The notes under the pieces: model-generated
Seen by the model: the letters and a program-made list of their open reading frames with translations, nothing else
Databases searched by the model: none
What the model was told of the DNA's origin: nothing
DNA from: Trichomonas vaginalis G3
Lineage: Eukaryota; Parabasalia; Trichomonadida; Trichomonadidae
Length of the DNA: 64,000 bases
Assembly: GCF_026262505.1 (NCBI RefSeq)
Contig: NC_067205.1
Coordinates: 16,182,001 to 16,246,000 of the forward strand
Direction: 5' to 3'
Made by a program: the position numbers and the translations under genes
Part shown: positions 30,243-39,600 of the stretch, piece after piece
How the letters are laid out: the number at the start of each line of letters is the position of its first letter
Position numbering within the stretch: the stretch's first letter is position 1

Positions 30243-31217
30243 ATGGGACTCCAAGAAAGCTTTTCTGAATATTACGGCTCTGTTGAGCCTAATCATAGAA
30301 CTAATAACGAAACTATATCAGGAAGCGGTAATTATTACATTCATCATGCAATATTTTCTTTCCATTATCAAAAAGCTGCAATATACCTTAGCTCTCCAAG
30401 CAAAGTATTGCTCGAAACATGCACATTTTATAATAACAGCTCCACACAAAATGGCGGATCATTCTATTTCTACCAATCTGAATGCGTTATAGTTCGCACT
30501 TATTTATTCCATTCATCAACCAGTTATTATGGTGGTGCATATGCAATTGAAACAGATATTTTTCTTAAACAAAAAAATTACGCATTTGAATGTTCTGTTT
30601 CAGAATGCAGCGGATCTCAAGATTCTATTTTTCATTATTCAGGAGATATTCAAGTAAGTAATATGAATACCTCTTATCACAATATTACTTTTTATGCTGC
30701 ATATAAGCTTGATCATCCAAATGGAAGAGGAGTTATGAATCTCACAACAGTATCGAATACATCATCTAAATCAGAAGCTGGAATATACAATTGTGATGGA
30801 TTTTTTAATATTACAAATTGTAATTATATAAGCAATGAATATACAGGAAAGAATTGGGGAATAGTAAGGTGTGATGGCACAATTTCATGCTTAAATTGTT
30901 CATTTATAGGAAATAAAGGAAACTATTTATTTGATTGTAAACCAACTATTAATAATTGTTACTTTAATGAAAACGCTGTAACTAAAACTGTTAATAAAGA
31001 TTATTCAGGTACATTTGGATCAATTGAACCATTTGATTCATTAATAAATCATTATTCAACATTTTTTTGTCCGGCTAAAAATTTAAAAGATAATCAAAAA
31101 GTTTCTTCTAAAAATTATCATGAAGGTGAATTAGCTCTAGGAGACATCAATATTATTGTTAGCATTGTTTATAAAATCTCATTTGTTGTAGCATTAAATA
31201 TTCCTACTTTAAAATAA
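30243..31217 (+). CDS. Beta-helix surface-type protein
   Basis: 324 codons from ATG. Repeated strand-turn units with glycine pairs (NGGSFYFYQSECVIVR, YYGGAYAIETD), Cys-x-F turns (CSFIGNKGNYLFDC) and Asn-rich loops mark the same family as the 32623 and 21502 genes. The last ~20 residues (NIIVSIVYKISFVVALNI) are hydrophobic and may be an anchor. The family N terminus (an LW motif) is found just upstream in another frame (NSLWDSKKAF, from an ATG at 30187), so the annotated ATG may follow a frame disruption near 30240. Confidence 0.6.
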   Translation: MGLQESFSEYYGSVEPNHRTNNETISGSGNYYIHHAIFSFHYQKAAIYLSSPSKVLLETCTFYNNSSTQNGGSFYFYQSECVIVRTYLFHSSTSYYGGAYAIETDIFLKQKNYAFECSVSECSGSQDSIFHYSGDIQVSNMNTSYHNITFYAAYKLDHPNGRGVMNLTTVSNTSSKSEAGIYNCDGFFNITNCNYISNEYTGKNWGIVRCDGTISCLNCSFIGNKGNYLFDCKPTINNCYFNENAVTKTVNKDYSGTFGSIEPFDSLINHYSTFFCPAKNLKDNQKVSSKNYHEGELALGDINIIVSIVYKISFVVALNIPTLK

Positions 31218-32622
31218 TAAATATGGTCTTTTCATATGAATAATTCAACTAATATAAATATATAATATAGTGTTAAAGCATAAAACTTGATCCAAACTAC
31301 GCGAATTATGAGTATCAAAATTTCCGTTTATTATTTCAAAAAGTGCCATAAATGTAATTTCACCCAAATGTTCCTTTGAGTCAGAATTGAATTCTCAGAT
31401 TATCAAATCATTCTTTAAATATTTTGTAACAGATGTTAAAGGATCTGCACTGCATATTGAATTTCAAGATACTATAATTGCATGTGATTCTTTCAATTTC
31501 CGTTATTTTATTTTTATAACTTTATTTACCTAAGTAAATATGTTTTCTAGAAAGAATATTTCAAATATTTCAAATTGAATACTTTAGAGAATATGTTCCA
31601 ATAACATATTAGAAAACTGCTTCACTAATTAGATTTCTGCTCTATCCTAAGCTAATAAGAATCTGAAATTATTTCATGTTGACAAATTTTCTTGCCGATA
31701 AAATTGATCAGAATGAATTCTTGAATTTACAATTTTGAAATAAACCCCTTTCTAATAATTTTCGGAATTTTTTTCCTCTCAAAAAAGCTGCCTATATATT
31801 AAAAAGAAGCAAAATGATTAATCTTTCCAATCTTTATGGTTTGCGACAGTGAAACAATTCTATGAGTTGAAAGAAAGAGAAATTTTCTGAAAATATTAAA
31901 TGAAACAAGAATAATACTTGTAATTATCAACATTAAGTGGTTTCGATAAAAATTGAAATTTTGAAAGGGTGTAGTCTAAGTGATCCAACGAAAGAACTAA
32001 AAGGTGGTACATTGATACCTGTGGAACATCAAAGCAAAATTTTTAAAAATAAATTGAGAGATTATCTCAAAAACTAAACTTCATTCAAATTTATATTATA
32101 GTAGAAGTGGCATATTTAAATAAATTTTCCTAAAATCGATATCCTAGGGAGCTAATAGCATTTGTTCAAATTAAACTCGATTTTTTTATCGAGCTTTCAT
32201 TCAAAAATGACATGTTTTCCTAGAATGATAAAAAATCTTCGCAACTTGGCTGGATCTCGGGTTCGGCCAAATTGATAAGAATTTGTTTAATTTTTTGCAA
32301 TTCTAATTTAAGGGAACGTTAAAAAATTCTTTGAAATATTTTACAGATCTAAATAATTCCGATTTTCTTTATAAAATATCAATGCATATATGCTTTTCAT
32401 TCAATCGACACCAACCACATATCCGTTGAAAAATTGAGAATAAATTAACGTTATATCCAAAATTTTTTATATGTAATGTTTGATCAACTATAGGAGATTC
32501 ATTTTCTGAAATAAAAAATTTGAATGAAATAGATTCAAATTGAGAGATTATGGTTAAAATTGAGTGATCTCGAACCAAATTCAGATAAAATTGAGAGACT
32601 CTAATTCTCACCAAATAACTTA
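31218..32622. other. Intergenic region
   Basis: About 1.4 kb, strongly AT-rich, with short direct and inverted A/T motifs but no gene I can support. A 98-codon minus frame (32369-32665) overlaps the next gene's start and has no known relative. Confidence 0.45.
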
Positions 32623-33537
32623 ATGTTGCCGACTTGGGAAATGTTTTATCCAAATACTCCTTCATTCAAAAACCACACTACAGATACAAGAATATCCACC
32701 TCATCTGCGGCATATTTTATTTTCAGTGTTTTATTTACGACAAAGAATGATAGAGTAATATATTTTGGAAACTCAGATTCAAACAGGGTTCTTCTAATAA
32801 ATACAAATTTTTGTAATGTTACTGGCAATACGCATGGCCAAAGTTTATATGTGATTGGAGGCCAATGCGTGCAATATCATGTTTGTAACTATAAGCCAAA
32901 AACTTCATCCAATGAACCGCATTCTTGGGTAATGCCATCCGGTGGAAGGAATAATAAAAATTACATTCTTGAATGTTCAATTTCGTGTCCAACTGGAAAT
33001 ATGCCATGTTCAGCTTATCACGGTGATAACTATATTGGTAAGTTAAACACTTCAAATGGTAGATCATCATTTGAATGCCTCATGAGAACTAGTGGTGACA
33101 GTTCTAGTCATCTTTGTAGTGTAAATTATAGTACATTTTATAACAATATGGCAACATCATATTCTGGTGGTGAGACAAGAAATGTTCAATATAAATATTG
33201 CAAATATATCAATAATTCACATAATAGTGGATCACTATTGGATTGCAGAGATAACATTTTAATTTCAGATGTAGTTTTTAAAGGAAATAAAGGGGAATAT
33301 TTATTTAAACAATCAGGACAAATAATAGCGACAAATGTATATCTTGAGAATAATACTTTCACTTATTCTCCTGCTTCGAATATTGTTGCCAATACTAGTT
33401 TTGATTTGTATTTAAAGCATATTTCTACATATCTTTGTGGAGGGAATGATCCCATCAATGTTAAGTTTGATCCGACAGATTGCGTGAAATATTTATCAGA
33501 AGATTCGATAGCATTCACTCAATTTTTTACTCAATAA
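32623..33537 (+). CDS. Beta-helix surface-type protein
   Basis: 304 codons from ATG. Paralogue of the preceding gene: both share a C-terminal unit (KYINNSHNSGSLLDCRDN here, NYISNEYTGKNWGIVRCDG there) followed by GNKG-x-YLF. The N terminus TWEMFYPN matches LWSLFYPS of the gene at 21502. It has twelve or more cysteines in C-x-F or turn positions. No C-terminal hydrophobic tail is present, unlike its two relatives, so it may be secreted or shortened. Confidence 0.6.
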   Translation: MLPTWEMFYPNTPSFKNHTTDTRISTSSAAYFIFSVLFTTKNDRVIYFGNSDSNRVLLINTNFCNVTGNTHGQSLYVIGGQCVQYHVCNYKPKTSSNEPHSWVMPSGGRNNKNYILECSISCPTGNMPCSAYHGDNYIGKLNTSNGRSSFECLMRTSGDSSSHLCSVNYSTFYNNMATSYSGGETRNVQYKYCKYINNSHNSGSLLDCRDNILISDVVFKGNKGEYLFKQSGQIIATNVYLENNTFTYSPASNIVANTSFDLYLKHISTYLCGGNDPINVKFDPTDCVKYLSEDSIAFTQFFTQ

Positions 33538-33684
33538 CATTCATTCGAACGACAATATATAATTTTAATATTAAGATACTTTTCATTAATTCAATTGATA
33601 AACTATACTATACTCGAAATATACTATTTAATAAACAAAATAAACAAATATATAAATAAATATAAAACAAAAATATATAATATA

Positions 33685-36600
33685 TTATTTTGGTTCAACT
33701 CTGCCAACAATTACGAATCTTTGCTTCAAATCGTGGTCAGGAATTTCAATTTCCCAAACTGTTTCTGCTGCACGATTTGAAATAGGTTTGAATTCGAATT
33801 CAAGTTCATATCTTCTTCCTGCACCAATTACTGGAGATACTGTGAAGCACTTAACACATCTTGGACCATCAATTTGTTTGATGTGTGCTTCATAAATTCT
33901 GTTTGTTGTGTTTCTTAATCCAAGTTTAATTAACTTCTTATCTCCAACCTGAGGTGTGAAAACATCGATTGATTTAGATCCATCAGGAAGATCTTTCGCC
34001 ATCACTGCGTCGATGAAACAAATAGGACGAACTGAAGTTCCATAAATCTTTATAACTTGGTTCTCTGTTACATCAGGTAAAGCAATTGTCATATCGATTG
34101 AAAAATCATCAACATCAATTGGAGAAAACGAAATCGTCAAAGGACAAGAAGAATTACTTGGAATTAATCCACTTGTTTGTGAAACAGAAAATGGATTGTC
34201 GCCAAACCCATTGCACTCGAAATTGGAGAATTTCACTTGGTAATGCAATTTAATATTCGATTGGTTCAACAAGTAAAGATTGACTTTTCTCGTTTCATAC
34301 ATCATTGTCTGCAAAAATGAAATCGCTGCTGATTTCTCTTTGCTCTTGATGTCATCAGTCAAACTCGTGCTAAGTTTGACGTAATCAGAAAATGCAAGGA
34401 TTTTAACAACAATATCTTTGCATTTTCTGCCAATGATTGTGAATTCTGGTTCTGGAGCAACTTCGGAAAATTCTTGCAAAACACTTAATGAAGAACTTGG
34501 AGAAGGTTCGATTCTTCTTCTATTTGAACTTCTCCTTGGACTCTTCTTTTGACTGGAAGGAGCTGAAGGTTGAACAACATCAAATCTCTTTATTACAATG
34601 TTGTCATTCCATTTTTCTGTTGTTTCTCTGTGGATTTTCGACCAAGAACAAACAGCTTTTGTGTTTAATTTTTGCGGTTTTTCTGATCTGAATGTTATTC
34701 TCAACTGTTCAGTTTGTTTTGGAGGAATATGTCCCATTGAAGGAAAAAATGTAACATCTCCATTCTGCAAATTCCATTCGTATCTTATATAATCATTTGA
34801 CAAGTTCTTCATGACCAAAATCTTTGAAGATTGTTGATCAACGACAACATCATCGAAAACTAAAGTGTCATCTTCATAATTCTCTCCGTCGACAACTAAT
34901 TCTTCATGATGTCCTTGTCCTGAGAACAAAATGTTATAAGATTTTTCATTTTCAACATTTAATTCGAGTTTGAAATCGAATTGCCCATCTTCTTGTGGAT
35001 TAAAGATGACTTTAAATGTTTCTTCTTGTCCTGGATTCAAAACAGAATTTTGGAGTTCTTTTACAATGAAATTCTTCGATTTCGGATAATTCATTTTCAC
35101 TGAAATCGAAATATTCGTTGGATTTTGGATCTTAATCTTCTTTTCTTTCTTTGTTGAAAGCAAAGTTCTTCCAAAAGAATAACTTTCGATGTTATCAACA
35201 ATGTTAATAACAGGATAAGTTGCATTTCCTTCTAAAAAGATCTGTGATAATAAAGGAACATTCTTCGCATTGGATTTCATCTTAAATTGCAATGTATTCT
35301 TAAATAAACCATCCGAAATTGGCGAAAAAGTGACATCTAAAGGTGAACTTGATAAAGGTTGAATTTCTATTTCTTGTTTTGAAATAGAGAAAGGAGTATT
35401 CTGTTGTACTAATGTAGGGATAACAACACAAGGAACCGGAAGATGGTTTGGAATATTAACTGTTAATTTCTCTTGTCCATTTACTTTGTTATTTGTGAAA
35501 TGAAGACAAGATTCATCTTCTAAATAACATGTTGATTCTTTTCTTTCTACATCATCTCTCAAACAAATTCTCATGTCACTATAGACTTCCTCGATGTTCT
35601 TCATATCGGCAAGAGGCGTGTAAGTAGTGGCACTCAAGTTATAAACAATAAACTGTTGGTTTTCGGGCACATTTGAGATTTTAATGTAAAAACTTGATGA
35701 AAAAGTTCCATCAGTATTTGAAGAAAATTCAATTGGAATTTGCTCTTTTCCTCCTGGTTGAATTTGTCCAGCATTATTAAGAATTGAGAATTGACCAACA
35801 ACAAGTTTTTGTTTTCCTTTCTTTGGTGGAGGCTTCTTTTTGTTGTTTCCTTTCTTTGAATTGTTGGATTCTTTCTCTTCTGGTTCATTTGACAACAAAA
35901 TTTCCCAATCAAATGAAAAAACGCCGTTGTTTTGGATCTCAAATGTTTTCGTTTGATTACTTCCTGTAATTACTGGACCAAAGTCTAATAATTGTTGTGG
36001 TGAAATCTCATAAGATGAATATTGACTTTCACCTGACAAAACAAACTCCATTTGGTTTGTTTGTGTTGAAGTTATTTGGTCAAAAACTTTGAGTTTAAAT
36101 GTCGGTTTTTTGACAATTTTCGACATTTTCAAAGGATTGAATGTGAAAATGATTGGAATTGGTTTATCCGATGGATTTACTTGTCCTTGATTAGTGTTTA
36201 ACAAGACGAAAGGAACTTTCTTGTTTTGTTCGATAACAAAGTTAAATGGATACTTTCCTTTGTTCTTTATATAACATGTGATGTCTTTTTTGTCTTTAAC
36301 TTTCAGGTTTCCGAAATCAATATGACCATTTTTGACATCTTTTGAACATTGGAAATCGAAATTAGTATCAAACGCTTCTGCATTAACATTCATGTGCAAT
36401 GAGTTATATGTCTTCTCGTTATTTTCATCCAAAATATCAATAGTTATCTGTTTTTTAATTGCAACTGGTTTTGGATTTGAAAACGTGACATTTATCGTTG
36501 TAGATTGATTTACATTCAACTTTCCACCATCTGAAGAGAACTTTATTGCATCAGAGAGTGTGTTTAACTGTTTGATACTGAACGACAAAGGTATTTTACC

Positions 36601-39600
36601 TGTATTTGTCAAAGAAAACTTCAAAATTTTTGTTTGTTTTGACAAAATTTTGTCGAATTCCAAATTTGTTGTTGACAAGTTTAATTGAGGAACACAGACA
36701 TCAGCAACTATTGGTATATAAATGGGTTCTGGATTATCTTTAATGTACAAACAAAGTTTGTTCTTGTAAACATCAGGTGAAATGGGATGCATCGAAAAAG
36801 TGACATTTGATTCTTCATGTGGATTAATTGTCACGTTTTTGTTTTCAAGATTCCACATTATTGTTTTGTTTGTTTGATCTGTGAGAAGACAAGAGACTTC
36901 ACAAGGTAGTATTCCAGGATTAAACAGTCTAAATGATTGTTTAAATGCAGGAACAAAGTTTTTACCACCAATTTTCCCACTTTGTGCCAAAATTGATCCG
37001 AAATGGAATTCATTTGTCTGTAAAACAAAACTGTTCTTTGTTTTCTGGTTGAGTTTAGGAATAATTCTACTAAATATAGCTTCATTTGATCTATCCAAGT
37101 CTGGATAAACAACTTTTCCTTGCAAATTCAAGCAGAAAGTGTAATTTGATCCGTTTTCAATTGAAAATCTGAGATTATCATTGTAATCTCCAATATTTTG
37201 TCCGGTGAAGTTCACTTTCAATTGATAACTCTCTCCTGGATTTAATTCCCATCTTTTTGTGTAATTCATTATATTGATTCCTTCGTAAATGTTCTCTATT
37301 TCGACTTGTTTTGGTGGATCTCTTTCTTGTCTTCTTGATCCTCTTATTCTTCTTGGACTTTCAGGACTTTGTGGTTCCTTTGGCTGCTCAACAATTGGTG
37401 ATTCATTATTAACTAATCCAAAGAATAATGGTGAATCTTCCAAACGTAATTTGTCATTTTCCATTGAATCAATAATTAATTTTGGTTTTGGCAAAGTCAT
37501 TGAAATCAATTTCTTACTTAATTCACTGTAAGAAGGAATGAATGCCATTATTCTATCGGAATATCCTTCTGTATTCGCATCAACAAAAATGGAATTTATT
37601 GAATGAGGATCTTGACATTTTTGGTCAGGGAAAAGTGTCAAAATGTCAACAGCCAAATTTGTCAATAATTTTGTAGTTAAAGTACCAATAGTTATATTAT
37701 ATAATATTTCTTTGTTTGTTGTTTTTGGTACTGCTTTTTGTTTCTTTATTGTTGGGAGCTTCGATGAAGATTGAGTAAATTTTTCTTCAATGTTATCTTT
37801 CAGAAGCATTTCTTTTCTATATTTTGATCTGATTTCATCAATTCTCTTTTGTTCTTCTGGAGGCAAACTCAAGTATTCTTTCTCATCCATTGAAAAGAAC
37901 CTAATTATTTCTTGTTGCTTCCTTTCTTCTTCGACTTTTATGTTTTCGTTCAAAAATTTTTGTTCGTTTTTGTTGATTGTTTCATTCGAACAATTCAAGA
38001 AAACTCCGAAAAATCTTGCATCTGGTAAAACACTCAAAATCAAATCTAACATCTGTTCACTACCTGTTGTGAAAGGATGTGGGAACACAAAGAATGGATT
38101 CTTCTGTAATTCATCATGTAGTTTCTTCTCTTTCTTCAATGATTGTTGAATAAATTGATCCGTTTCTGCTGGATCGTCAAAGCCGTCCAAACCGTCAATA
38201 ATCATTCCTCTTGCGAAAGAAGTTATTGACAATATTTCAGACAATAAGTCCTTGCACTCCTTTTGGTCTTTCTTGTCTTCGAAAATTGATTTCGGACATA
38301 AAAGTGGTAAATCCAAATATTTTGACAAAATTTGACAAACAGTTGATTTTCCTGATTTTGGAAGACCATGAACAATTACAACTATCTTTAATTGTTTCAG
38401 CGTATTCTCTTCATCATTAATTATTAATGGTTGAGATGGTGTTTTCGTCAGATCCGGAGATAAAGGTCGAATTTGTTCATTCAAAAGTTGGAAATCAAAT
38501 TGGTTCGAAATAACAGTTATTGGATATTTGTTGTTATTGATGATTTTGAAGTCTTGTTCTGGATAAACATCATTGTAAGGGAATGTTGGTTTGAATACAA
38601 TGGATGGTGGATCAAAAGTAATCTTCAAATCAACGGAATTTCCTGAACAATTTATGTTGTAATTTTCATTTGAATATTGAACTTTTATCGGTATCTGATA
38701 ATTAAAATTGTTTTCCGATGTTGGAACAAATTTCAAAGAAAGATTAATGTAAGAAAACGGTTCAAGAGTAACCTTTTGCAAATCAAAATGAAACGGAGCT
38801 TCTTTTGGTTGATTTACGTGATTTGTCATAACCGCTGGCAAAACCGCCAAATCTAATGGAACCGGATTATCATTTCTTACTTGGATGTATTTGATTCTTT
38901 GTTGTCCAACAACTGTTTCTTCAAACTCGATGTTCTTTGAAGAGAAAGATAGAAGAGGAGTTTTAATTTGTGCTTTGAGTTCAATTAAATAAGCATTTTC
39001 ATCACTGAAAACTAAAGGAATTTCGTACAAAACTTTTCCAATTTTCTTTATATCAGGAATTGTTTCAAATTCAATTTCAATTTTGTATTTTTCATTTTCA
39101 TAAATTTGTGAAAAGTTCTTGTTAACAAACGTGAATCCGCTTTTCTCTAAACAACTATCAAATAGTTCAAAACTACTTGTTAATGGTGAAAGTGAAGTGA
39201 ATTCATATGATTTTGTCACTTTTTGACCTAAAATAATTTGACCAAAATCAACAACGAAATGAGAGTTATAATTTCCAACAAATTGTCTTTGTCCTTTCTT
39301 CGAAACAATATTTCTTGTTTTAGTTGTTGGTGAAGAACAGTTCTGAATAAACAGATCTTTCTCGATTTTCTCCAATGACTCTGTTTTGTTGTTTTTACTG
39401 TATTTCACATTTACATCATTTTCGGATCTCGGAATTTCCATTTTCAGTTGATTAAATTGGCATTCTACTTTTAACTGGATTTCTACTTGTTCAAATTGGT
39501 CTAGTTTTATGTGTATCATCTCTTTGTAGTTAACAGGTGATCCAGGAACGATAGATACGTTAACGGTTTTCATTGAATTTGGCGGAACAATAGATTTCAT

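Noticed and set aside
32369-32665. 98-codon minus-strand ORF overlapping the start of a beta-helix gene
   Set aside because: Overlaps a better-supported gene and shows no motif.
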